In this document: one piece after another, positions 56,002-64,000 of the stretch | Position numbering within the stretch: the stretch's first letter is position 1 | How the letters are laid out: every line of letters starts with the position of its first letter | Assembly (NCBI RefSeq): GCF_010731675.1 | Contig: NZ_AP022584.1 | Coordinates: 930,001 to 994,000, forward strand | Source: Mycobacterium marseillense | GTDB taxonomy: Bacteria; Actinomycetota; Actinomycetes; Mycobacteriales; Mycobacteriaceae | DNA length: 64,000 nucleotides | Reading direction: 5' to 3' | Translations under genes and position numbers: made by a program | The notes under the pieces: generated by a model | Database searches by the model: none | What the model saw: only the letters and a program-made list of their open reading frames with translations | Told to the model about the DNA's origin: nothing

Positions 56002-57387
56002 ATGAGCCCCCAGCCAGGTAACGCAGCTGGACCGGAGCGTCGCCACCAGGTCGTCATCATCGGGTCGGGCTTCGGCGGGCTCAACGCTGCCAAGAAACTC
56101 AAGCACGCAGGCGTCGACATCAAGCTGATCGCGCGCACCACGCACCACCTCTTCCAGCCGCTGCTGTACCAGGTGGCGACGGGCATCGTGTCCGAAGGCG
56201 ACATCGCTCCGCCGACCCGGGTCGTGCTGCGTCGGCAGCGCAACGTCCAGGTGCTGCTCGGCGACGTCACCCACATCGATTTGGCCGGCAAGTTCGTCGT
56301 GTCCGATCTGCTCGGCCACACCTACGAAACCCCTTACGACAGCTTGATTGTCGCCGCCGGCGCGGGCCAGTCGTACTTCGGGAACGACCATTTCGCCGAG
56401 TTCGCCCCCGGCATGAAATCGATCGACGACGCGCTCGAGGTCCGCGGCCGGATCCTGTCCGCCTTCGAGCAGGCCGAGCGGTCCCGTGATCCGGAGCGAC
56501 GGGCCAAGCTGTTGACCTTCACCGTGATCGGCGCCGGCCCCACCGGCGTCGAAATGGCCGGGCAGATCGCGGAATTGGCGACCTACACGCTCAAAGGCTC
56601 GTTCCGCCACATCGACTCCACCAAGGCGCGCGTGATCCTGCTCGACGCCGCCCCCGCGGTGCTGCCACCCTTCGGCGACAAGCTGGGCCAGCGGGCCGCC
56701 GACCGGCTGGAAAAGATGGGCGTGGAGATTCAGCTGGGCGCCATGGTCACCGACGTCGATCGCAACGGCATCACCGTCAAGGACTCCGACGGCACCGTGC
56801 GGCGCATCGAATCCGCTTGCAAGGTATGGTCCGCCGGCGTTTCGGCCAGTCCGCTGGGCCGCGACCTCGCCGACCAATCGACGGTCGAACTCGACCGGGC
56901 GGGGCGGGTCAAGGTGCTGCCCGACCTGTCCGTCCCGGGCCACCCCGACGTGTTCGTCATCGGCGACCTGGCCGCGGTCGAAGGCGTGCCGGGCGTCGCG
57001 CAGGGTGCCATTCAGGGCGCCAAGTACGTCGCGAACACGATCAAGGCCGAGCTCGACGGCGCCAACCCGGCCGAGCGGGAACCGTTCCAGTACTTCGACA
57101 AGGGATCGATGGCCACGGTGTCGCGATTTTCCGCGGTGGCCAAGATCGGCCCGGTCGAATTCAGCGGCCTGTTCGCCTGGTTCGCGTGGCTCGTGCTGCA
57201 CCTGGTCTACCTGGTCGGGTTCAAGACCAAGATCAGCACGCTGCTGTCCTGGACGGTGACGTTCCTGAGCACCCGACGGGGCCAACTCACCATCACCGAG
57301 CAGCAGGCGTTCGCCCGCACCCGCCTCGAGCAGCTGGCGGTGCTGGCCGCGGAGACCAAACGCCCGGTCGCCAGACGGGCCAGCTAG
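56002..57387 (+). CDS. ndh: Type II NADH dehydrogenase
   Basis: This is 461 residues from ATG 56002 (AGGAGC upstream). FAD motif VVIIGSGFGGLNAAKKL (about 17-33), NADH motif FTVIGAGPTGVEMAGQIAEL (about 174-193), quinone-site region and membrane-anchoring C-terminal hydrophobic segment FSGLFAWFAWLVLHLVYLVGF (about 392-412). It passes electrons from NADH to menaquinone without pumping protons. It is the single-subunit enzyme essential for growth in M. tuberculosis. Convergent with the thioesterase gene. Confidence 0.95.
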   Translation: MSPQPGNAAGPERRHQVVIIGSGFGGLNAAKKLKHAGVDIKLIARTTHHLFQPLLYQVATGIVSEGDIAPPTRVVLRRQRNVQVLLGDVTHIDLAGKFVVSDLLGHTYETPYDSLIVAAGAGQSYFGNDHFAEFAPGMKSIDDALEVRGRILSAFEQAERSRDPERRAKLLTFTVIGAGPTGVEMAGQIAELATYTLKGSFRHIDSTKARVILLDAAPAVLPPFGDKLGQRAADRLEKMGVEIQLGAMVTDVDRNGITVKDSDGTVRRIESACKVWSAGVSASPLGRDLADQSTVELDRAGRVKVLPDLSVPGHPDVFVIGDLAAVEGVPGVAQGAIQGAKYVANTIKAELDGANPAEREPFQYFDKGSMATVSRFSAVAKIGPVEFSGLFAWFAWLVLHLVYLVGFKTKISTLLSWTVTFLSTRRGQLTITEQQAFARTRLEQLAVLAAETKRPVARRAS

Positions 57388-57396
57388 CTCACGTTC

Positions 57397-57420
57397 CCCA
57401 GTCCTGTTCCCGGACTTGGG
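57397..57420 (+). terminator. Weak hairpin after ndh
   Basis: CCCAGTCC (57397-57404) and GGACTTGGG (57412-57420) form an eight-base stem with one bulge, 10 bases after the ndh stop and between convergent genes, so it may serve both. Confidence 0.4.
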
Positions 57421-57456
57421 TATTCGGCGACCCGGGTCCTGGACTCAATCCCTTGA

Positions 57457-57879
57457 TCAGCTGTCGCGCAGCTCGAGATTCTGCAGGCGCACCTGGCCTC
57501 GGGCGACCACGCGATCGTCGTCGTCGGTGATGGTGACCAACCACAATTGCTGGCGCCGGCCGCGGTGGATCGGTTCGACGACGCCGTAGACCATGCCCGA
57601 GCCGATCGAGCGCAGGAAGTCGGTGTTGTTGTTGACTCCCACGACATTTCCGCCACCACGGGTGGCCAGCCACGTGTAGGCCGCGACGCTGGCCATGCTT
57701 TCGATCATCGAGCAGTAAACGCCGCCGTGCACGAGCCCCATCGGCTGCAACAGCTTGGGCGTCACCTCGAGCTGCGCGCGGGCCCCGTCGGGGCTGAGTT
57801 CGGTGAATTGCAAGCCGATCTCGCGGTCGAAGGGCGCGGAGAAATGCGGCGGAATGATCGGTTCCTGCGGCTCTGGCAC
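57457..57879 (-). CDS. PaaI-type hotdog thioesterase (Rv1847-like)
   Basis: From GTG 57879 there are 140 residues, as in Rv1847. Hotdog fold with GLVHGGVYCSMIESMASVAAY (about 49-69) and VVGVNNNTDFLRSIGSGMVYGVVEPIHRGRRQQLWLVTITDDDDRVVARGQVRLQNL. It hydrolyses acyl-CoA thioesters. In M. tuberculosis this gene was reported in the iron-responsive IdeR set; here an iron-box-controlled small RNA is read toward it from the same strand, so some transcript could extend into it. It reads toward ndh. Confidence 0.87.
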   Translation of the reverse strand: MPEPQEPIIPPHFSAPFDREIGLQFTELSPDGARAQLEVTPKLLQPMGLVHGGVYCSMIESMASVAAYTWLATRGGGNVVGVNNNTDFLRSIGSGMVYGVVEPIHRGRRQQLWLVTITDDDDRVVARGQVRLQNLELRDS

Positions 57880-57949
57880 GTCCCTGTGTCTACACCATCG
57901 CGGGCGGGACGTCTTTCGCGGCAGGGCAACTGGCTCGAGAACACCCCCG

Positions 57950-58052
57950 AAAACGGCTGAGCCCCGTGCACAAGGCACGGGGCTCGCCGATCGAGTAGAC
58001 CGGGGGTCACTGCAGCCCTCAGGACTCTCACGCGGTCCGTTATCGCTCGACT
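57950..58052 (-). ncRNA. mrsI: Iron-responsive small RNA MrsI (homologue of ncRv11846)
   Basis: On the minus strand a promoter TTGCAA-N18-TATGCT (-35 at about 58087-58082, -10 at 58063-58058) predicts a start near 58052. An intrinsic terminator, stem GAGCCCCGTGC/GCACGGGGCTC (57959-57985) with loop ACAAG in plus orientation, then a U-run at 57953-57950 follows. The predicted transcript is about 103 nucleotides and has no open frame. An IdeR-type box lies between the -35 and -10. Place (between Rv1846c and Rv1847 homologues), strand and length match MrsI, an iron-starvation-induced small RNA of M. tuberculosis that represses bfrA and hypF. Identification is from synteny and memory, not from alignment. 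Confidence 0.75.
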
Positions 58053-58060
58053 CGATTAGC

Positions 58061-58079
58061 ATAGGCAAGGCTGCCCTAA
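58061..58079. promoter_or_regulatory. IdeR iron box within the mrsI promoter
   Basis: ATAGGCAAGGCTGCCCTAA matches the iron-box consensus at 14 of 19 positions by eye. It lies over the spacer of the predicted small-RNA promoter, where iron-loaded IdeR would repress, so the RNA would appear only under iron limitation. Confidence 0.72.
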
Positions 58080-58167
58080 CTTTGCAAGGGGTATTGTTCA
58101 ACTTGTTCGCGACGGGGCGCGCACGGTGGCCGGCACAGTGATTTGTCAGCTTTCCGTACGACGGCCG

Positions 58168-58186
58168 GTAGTAAGCGGGAGTAGTC
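58168..58186. promoter_or_regulatory. Direct GTAGT repeats upstream of blaI (possible BlaI site)
   Basis: GTAGTA (58168-58173) and GTAGTC (58181-58186) repeat 13 bases apart, 31-49 bases before the blaI ATG. BlaI of M. tuberculosis is known to bind its own promoter through an ACT/AGT-rich element. The orientation here is direct and not inverted, so support is weak. Confidence 0.35.
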
Positions 58187-58216
58187 TGGTTTCGACGCTC
58201 AGGAGATGAACGAACT

Positions 58217-58636
58217 ATGGCCAAACTGACACGGCTGGGGGATCTGGAACGGGCCGTCATGGACCATTTGTGGTCCACGCCCGAACCTCAGACGGTTCGC
58301 CAGGTCCATGAGGCGTTGTCGGCGCAGCGCGACCTGGCCTACACCACGATCATGACCGTGCTGCAGCGGCTGGCCAAGAAGAACCTGGTCTCCCAGATCC
58401 GCGACGACCGGGCGCACCGGTACGCCCCCGTGCACGGCCGCGACGAACTGGTCGCCGGCCTCATGGTGGACGCCCTCGCGCAGGCCGAGGACTCCGGGGG
58501 CCGGCAGGCCGCGCTGGTGCACTTCGTCGAGCGCGTCGGCGCCGACGAGGCCGAGGCACTGCGGCGCGCGCTCGCCGAACTGGAAGCCAATCAACGCAAT
58601 AACTTGCCATCTGCTGGCGCGGGCCCGGAGGGCTGA
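58217..58636 (+). CDS. blaI: BlaI-type winged-helix transcription repressor
   Basis: This is 139 residues. Winged helix: LGDLERAVMDHLWSTPEPQTVRQVHEALSAQRDLAYTTIMTVLQRLAKKNLVSQIRDDRAHRYAPV (about 6-72), then a dimer helix region (about 85-130). BlaI represses beta-lactamase and respiratory genes in M. tuberculosis and is released after cleavage by the adjacent membrane protease. The protease gene follows after 14 bases. Matches Rv1846c. Confidence 0.92.
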   Translation: MAKLTRLGDLERAVMDHLWSTPEPQTVRQVHEALSAQRDLAYTTIMTVLQRLAKKNLVSQIRDDRAHRYAPVHGRDELVAGLMVDALAQAEDSGGRQAALVHFVERVGADEAEALRRALAELEANQRNNLPSAGAGPEG

Positions 58637-58650
58637 GGGACACTAACAGT

Positions 58651-59601
58651 GTGTCCGCGCTGGCTTTCATCATTCTCGCGGTGCTACTGACCGGCCCGGT
58701 GCCGGCCCTGTTGGCACGCGCGCGCTGGCCGCTGCGCGCGCCACGCGCCGCGATGGTGTTGTGGCAAGCCGTCGCGCTGGCCGCGGTCCTGTCGGCGTTC
58801 AGCGCCGGGATCGCGATCGCCACCCGGCTGCTCATGCCCGGACCCGACGGGCGGCCCACGACCAGCATCCTCGGCGCCGCCGACCGGCTCGGCTGGCCGC
58901 TGTGGGCGGCCTACATCGGGGTCTTCGCGTTGACTGTGCTGGTCGGCGCCCGATTGGTGGTCGCCGTCGCCCGGGTGGGCATCGCCAATCGGAAGCGGCG
59001 CGCCCATCACCGCATGGTCGTCGACCTGGTCGGGGTCGGCCACGGCGCGGCCCTGTCCCAGTCCTGCACCCGCACGCGCGACCTTCGCGTGCTGGATGTC
59101 CCCCAACCGCTCGCCTACTGCCTACCGGGTGTGCGCAGCCGGGTGGTGGTCAGCGAAGGCACGCTGAGCACGCTCGCCGACGCCGAGGTCGCGGCCATCC
59201 TCACCCACGAACGGGCCCACCTGAGGGCGCGGCACGACCTGGTGCTGGAGGCGTTCACCGCTGTGCACGCGGCCTTCCCGCGGGTGGTCCGCAGCGCCAA
59301 CGCGCTGGGTGCGGTGCAGCTTCTGGTCGAGTTGCTCGCCGACGACGCCGCGGTGCGTGCCGCCGGCCGCGCCCCGCTGGCCCGGGCGCTGGTCGCCTGC
59401 GCGTCGGGGCGGGCGCCGTCGGGCGCGCTCGCGGCGAGCGGTCCCAGCACGGTGCTGCGCGTGCGCCGGCTGGGCGGACGCGGCAACAGCGCCACGCTGT
59501 CGGCGGCCGCCTACCTGGCCGCGGCGGCGGTGTTCGTGGTCCCCACCATCGCGCTCGCCGTGCCCTGGCTCACCGAGCTGGAACGCCTGTTCAACCTCTG
59601 A
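58651..59601 (+). CDS. M56-family membrane metalloprotease (BlaR-like, Rv1845c)
   Basis: This is 316 residues from GTG 58651 with four or so membrane helices. The zinc site is HExxH in ILTHERAHLRARHD (about 189-202). No penicillin-sensing domain is present, unlike BlaR1 of staphylococci; only the protease half remains. It likely cleaves BlaI after a signal, inducing beta-lactamase or stress genes. Co-transcribed with blaI. Confidence 0.88.
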   Translation: MSALAFIILAVLLTGPVPALLARARWPLRAPRAAMVLWQAVALAAVLSAFSAGIAIATRLLMPGPDGRPTTSILGAADRLGWPLWAAYIGVFALTVLVGARLVVAVARVGIANRKRRAHHRMVVDLVGVGHGAALSQSCTRTRDLRVLDVPQPLAYCLPGVRSRVVVSEGTLSTLADAEVAAILTHERAHLRARHDLVLEAFTAVHAAFPRVVRSANALGAVQLLVELLADDAAVRAAGRAPLARALVACASGRAPSGALAASGPSTVLRVRRLGGRGNSATLSAAAYLAAAAVFVVPTIALAVPWLTELERLFNL

Positions 59602-59701
59602 CGCCGCGCAGGGCCGATCACCCCGGGCGCGCTTGTCTGCGCTGTGCCACAGTGTCACCGAAAGCTTTTCGGAAATGTTCTCCCGATTGAGAGGCGAAGA
59701 C

Positions 59702-61171
59702 ATGAGTTCGTCGGACACCCAGGCGGGTTCCAAGACCGGCACCGCGCAGATTGGCGTCACGGGCCTGGCCGTGATGGGGTCGAACATCGCCCGCAATTTC
59801 GCCCGCCACGGCTACACCGTGGCGCTGCACAATCGGTCGATCGCCAAAACCGATGCGCTGCTCAAAGAGCACGGTGACGACGGCAACTTCGTGCGGTCGG
59901 AGACCATCGCCGAATTCCTCGACGCGCTGGAAAAGCCGCGCCGGGTGCTGATCATGGTCAAGGCCGGCGACCCGACGGACGCGGTGATCAACGAGCTGGC
60001 CGACGCCATGGAAGACGGCGACATCATCATCGACGGCGGCAACGCCCTCTACACCGACACCATCCGCCGGGAGAAGGCGATGCGCGAGCGCGGCCTGCAC
60101 TTCGTCGGCGCCGGCATCTCCGGCGGCGAGGAGGGCGCGCTCAACGGCCCGTCGATCATGCCCGGCGGCCCGGCCGAGTCGTACAAGTCCCTCGGCCCCC
60201 TGCTCGAGGAGATCTCCGCGCACGTCGACGGGGTGCCGTGCTGCACCCACATCGGTCCCGACGGCGCCGGTCACTTCGTCAAGATGGTGCACAACGGCAT
60301 CGAGTACTCCGACATGCAGCTGATCGGCGAGGCCTACCAGCTGCTGCGCGACGGGCTCGGCAAGACCGCCGGCGAGATCGCCGACGTGTTCGCCGAGTGG
60401 AACTCCGGCGACCTGGACAGCTACCTCATCGAGATCACCGCCGAGGTGCTCAAGCAGACCGACGCCAAGACCGGCAAGCCGCTCGTCGACCTGATCCTCG
60501 ACGAGGCCGAGCAGAAGGGCACCGGCCGCTGGACGGTCAAATCGGCCCTCGACCTCGGCGTGCCGGTCACCGGCATCGCCGAGGCGGTCTTCGCCCGCGC
60601 GCTGTCGGGGTCGGTGACCCAGCGCAAGGCCACCACCGGACTGGCCTCCGGCGACCTCGGCGAAAAGCCTTCCGACGCAACACAGTTCACCGAGGACGTG
60701 CGCCGCGCGCTGTACGCGTCGAAGATCATCGCCTATGCGCAGGGCTTCAACCAGATCCAGGCCGGCAGCGCCGAGTACGACTGGGACATCACCCCCGGCG
60801 ACATGGCCACCATCTGGCGCGGCGGCTGCATCATCCGGGCCAAGTTCCTCAACCGCATCAAAGAGGCCTTCGACGAGAACCCCGACCTGCCGACGCTGAT
60901 CGTCGCCCCGTACTTCCGCGAGGCCATCGAGGCCTCGATCGACAGCTGGCGCCGCGTCGTGGTGACCGCCACCCGGTTGGGCATCCCGATCCCCGGCTTC
61001 GCCTCGGCGCTGTCCTACTACGACGCGCTGCGCACCGAGCGGCTGCCCGCCGCGCTGACCCAGGGGTTGCGGGACTTCTTCGGCGCGCACACCTACGGTC
61101 GCATCGATGACGACCCGGACAAGCGCTTCCACACGCTGTGGAGCGGCGATCGCACCGAAGTGCCCGCCTAA
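59702..61171 (+). CDS. gnd1: 6-phosphogluconate dehydrogenase (decarboxylating)
   Basis: From ATG 59702 (GAGAGG upstream) this is 489 residues. NADP loop GVTGLAVMGSNIARN (about 18-32), catalytic-Lys region GHFVKMVHNGIEYSDMQLIGEAY (about 196-218), and the RGGCIIRAKFLNRI motif (about 376). It converts 6-phosphogluconate to ribulose-5-P with NADP reduction (oxidative pentose pathway). Matches Rv1844c. The frame is open upstream to 59309 but that part lies inside the protease gene. Confidence 0.95.
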   Translation: MSSSDTQAGSKTGTAQIGVTGLAVMGSNIARNFARHGYTVALHNRSIAKTDALLKEHGDDGNFVRSETIAEFLDALEKPRRVLIMVKAGDPTDAVINELADAMEDGDIIIDGGNALYTDTIRREKAMRERGLHFVGAGISGGEEGALNGPSIMPGGPAESYKSLGPLLEEISAHVDGVPCCTHIGPDGAGHFVKMVHNGIEYSDMQLIGEAYQLLRDGLGKTAGEIADVFAEWNSGDLDSYLIEITAEVLKQTDAKTGKPLVDLILDEAEQKGTGRWTVKSALDLGVPVTGIAEAVFARALSGSVTQRKATTGLASGDLGEKPSDATQFTEDVRRALYASKIIAYAQGFNQIQAGSAEYDWDITPGDMATIWRGGCIIRAKFLNRIKEAFDENPDLPTLIVAPYFREAIEASIDSWRRVVVTATRLGIPIPGFASALSYYDALRTERLPAALTQGLRDFFGAHTYGRIDDDPDKRFHTLWSGDRTEVPA

Positions 61172-62647
<1,476 letters not shown>

Positions 62648-62657
62648 CACGAGCGGG

Positions 62658-62676
62658 TAAGGCTAGCCTTGCCTAA
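62658..62676. promoter_or_regulatory. IdeR iron box upstream of mbtL
   Basis: TAAGGCTAGCCTTGCCTAA, whose reverse matches the iron-box consensus at 15 of 19 positions by eye. It is followed by TAATAG (possible -10, overlapping its edge) and the mbtL ATG 24 bases later. It indicates repression of the siderophore locus when iron is sufficient. Confidence 0.78.
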
Positions 62677-62700
62677 TAGAGCCTGCTAACCTTCTGCGCC

Positions 62701-62955
62701 ATGACCCCCTCTTCCCCTACCGTCAGCGCCGAACTGCTGAGCATCCTGCGCGAGGACCTCAACGTCGACGCGTCCCGCCTGACCCCCGACGCCCGACTGG
62801 TCGACGACGTCGGGCTGGATTCCGTGGCCTTCGCGGTGGGCATGGTGGCCATCGAGGAACGGCTGGGTGTCTCGCTGTCCGAAGAGGAACTCCTCAACTG
62901 CGACACGGTCGGCGACCTGCAGGCCGCGATCGCCGCAAAACATCGCGATGAGTGA
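62701..62955 (+). CDS. mbtL: Acyl carrier protein MbtL (mycobactin synthesis)
   Basis: This is 84 residues. Phosphopantetheine Ser41 in [22 protein letters not shown] and the ending [18 protein letters not shown] are near-identical to MbtL of M. tuberculosis (Rv1344). It carries the lipid side chain being attached to mycobactin. Overlaps the next gene by eight bases. In M. tuberculosis these genes lie far away from guaB1, so the junction is a rearrangement. Confidence 0.92.
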   Translation: MTPSSPTVSAELLSILREDLNVDASRLTPDARLVDDVGLDSVAFAVGMVAIEERLGVSLSEEELLNCDTVGDLQAAIAAKHRDE

Positions 62956-64000
62956 GCTGGCCGCGGCGCTGACGGACGCGATGCGCGGCGGCACCAGCGA
63001 TCTGGTGGTCTTCGACCGCGAGGCCTCGGCCTGGCACCGCCATCCCTGGCCCGAGGTGCACGGGCTGGCCGAGAGCGTCGCCGCGTGGCTGCTGGACCGC
63101 GGCCGGCCGGCCGCCGTGGGGCTGGTCGGCGAACCCACCGTCGAGTTTGTCGCCGCCATCCAGGGTGCGTGGCTGACGGGCGCGAGCGTCTCGATCCTGC
63201 CCGGGCCGGTGCGCGGCGCCGAGGGCCGGCGGTGGGCCGAGGCGACACTGACCCGCTTCCGCGGCATCGGGGTGCGCGCCGTCCTGAGCCACGGCTCGTA
63301 CCTGGACGGCCTGCAATCGCTGGATCCGGCGGGCCTCGACGAGGGCATGGTCGTCGAAGACGTTGGGCCCGCGGCACACACGGGCCGCTCCTGCGGCGAC
63401 CTGCCGGCCCGCCCCGGCAACCCCGCGATCCTGCAGGGGACGGCGGGCTCGACCGGTTCGCCCAAGACCGCCGCCCTGTCGGCGCAGGCGGTGCTGGCCA
63501 ACCTGCGCGGCCTCAACCAGCGCCTCTCGGTGACTCCCGCGGACGTCGGGTGCTCGTGGCTGCCGCTCTACCACGACATGGGTCTGTCCTTCTTGCTCGC
63601 GTCGTCGCTGGGGGGCATGTCGGTATGGCTTTCGCCCACTTCGGCTTTCACCGCCTCGCCGTTTCGATGGTTGAGCTGGCTGTCGGAAAGCCGCGCGACG
63701 ATCACCGCGGCGCCGAACTTCGCCTACAACCTGGTCGGCAGGTACGCCCGGCGGGTCTCCGACGTCGACCTCGGCGCCGTGCGGGTGGCGATCAACGGTG
63801 GCGAGCCGGTCGACTGCGAGGGATTCGCGCGTTTCGCCGACGCGATGGGCCCGTTCGGGTTCGACGCCGGCGCCGCGACTCCGTCCTACGGGCTGGCGGA
63901 GTCGACGTGCGCGGTGAGCGTGCCCGCCCCGGGCACCGGGCTGCGGTTCGCCGACGTCACCGACGAGACTGGCGCGCGCCGCCACGCGGTGCTGGGCGAG
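62948..64000 (+). CDS. mbtM: Fatty acyl-AMP ligase MbtM (FadD33), C-terminus cut by window edge
   Basis: From ATG 62948 at least 351 codons are open. AMP-binding motif [17 protein letters not shown] (about 158-174) and [15 protein letters not shown] (about 199), [13 protein letters not shown] (about 281) and [12 protein letters not shown] (about 308) define an adenylate-forming enzyme. MbtM activates fatty acids and loads them on MbtL for the mycobactin acyl tail. It overlaps mbtL by eight bases. The remaining mbt-2 genes (mbtN, mbtK) presumably continue beyond the window. Confidence 0.92.
   Translation, partial: MSELAAALTDAMRGGTSDLVVFDREASAWHRHPWPEVHGLAESVAAWLLDRGRPAAVGLVGEPTVEFVAAIQGAWLTGASVSILPGPVRGAEGRRWAEATLTRFRGIGVRAVLSHGSYLDGLQSLDPAGLDEGMVVEDVGPAAHTGRSCGDLPARPGNPAILQGTAGSTGSPKTAALSAQAVLANLRGLNQRLSVTPADVGCSWLPLYHDMGLSFLLASSLGGMSVWLSPTSAFTASPFRWLSWLSESRATITAAPNFAYNLVGRYARRVSDVDLGAVRVAINGGEPVDCEGFARFADAMGPFGFDAGAATPSYGLAESTCAVSVPAPGTGLRFADVTDETGARRHAVLGE

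Noticed and set aside
59309..59701. Upstream extension of gnd1 into the M56 protease gene
   Set aside because: It reads the protease gene in another frame; 6-phosphogluconate dehydrogenase begins at 59702 with a ribosome site.

Overview
The window is chromosomal DNA from a slow-growing mycobacterium. High GC, GTG/TTG starts, and the gene set (antigen 85B, RpfC, Apa, CYP140, LppE, BlaI/M56 pair, GuaB1, mycobactin-2 genes) point to Mycobacterium. A complete oxyR divergent from ahpC-ahpD, an intact lon, and mbtL-mbtM beside guaB1 argue against M. tuberculosis and fit the M. avium complex or a close relative. This is recall-based; no search was run. Much of the order matches what I remember of H37Rv Rv1894c to Rv1843c, with insertions.

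Layout. 1-7.5 kb: a partial Baeyer-Villiger-type flavin monooxygenase, a nitronate-monooxygenase-like protein, three small proteins, a CYP125-like P450 + zinc dehydrogenase + YceI operon, and a mycobacterial DUF7159-type protein. Two KstR-like operators sit upstream of the nitronate monooxygenase and the P450. 8-14 kb: fbpB, secreted chorismate mutase, rpfC, SRPBCC protein, SDR, lppE, cyp140 and an NTF2-like protein. 14-20.6 kb (minus): amidohydrolase, glnA3, F420-type oxidoreductase, AhpD-like protein, large MFS exporter. 20.6-25.8 kb: an iron and peroxide block (bfrA, bfd, tandem iron boxes, oxyR, ahpC, ahpD) plus an enoyl-CoA hydratase and two small proteins. 25.8-35.5 kb: GH13 amylase-like enzyme, DUF1810, lldD2, lon, an elastin-like secreted protein, an accessory group (Ddn-like, TfoX-N, HhH-GPD, DUF72) and a ferredoxin-reductase-type flavoprotein. 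35.5-48.5 kb: SDR/PEP-utiliser-like fusion, thiolase, a frameshifted double CoA-transferase, a second uppP, SDR, phosphoketolase, CPBP protease, adhA, GlsB-like protein. 48.6-53.5 kb: apa and the molybdate operon modABC, which is split by an opposite-strand DUF2510 gene. 53.6-64 kb: SDR, LLM oxidoreductase, DUF4189 protein, ndh, PaaI thioesterase, an iron-box-controlled small RNA that I identify as MrsI, blaI-M56 protease, gnd1, guaB1, and the start of the mbt-2 locus under another iron box.

The most notable regulatory theme is iron. Four IdeR-type boxes occur: a tandem pair for bfrA/bfd, one inside a small-RNA promoter and one before mbtL. The small RNA and bfrA, its reported target in M. 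tuberculosis, are both in this window. A second theme is sterol/lipid catabolism under KstR-like sites. No tRNA, rRNA, CRISPR, prophage or insertion sequence was seen.
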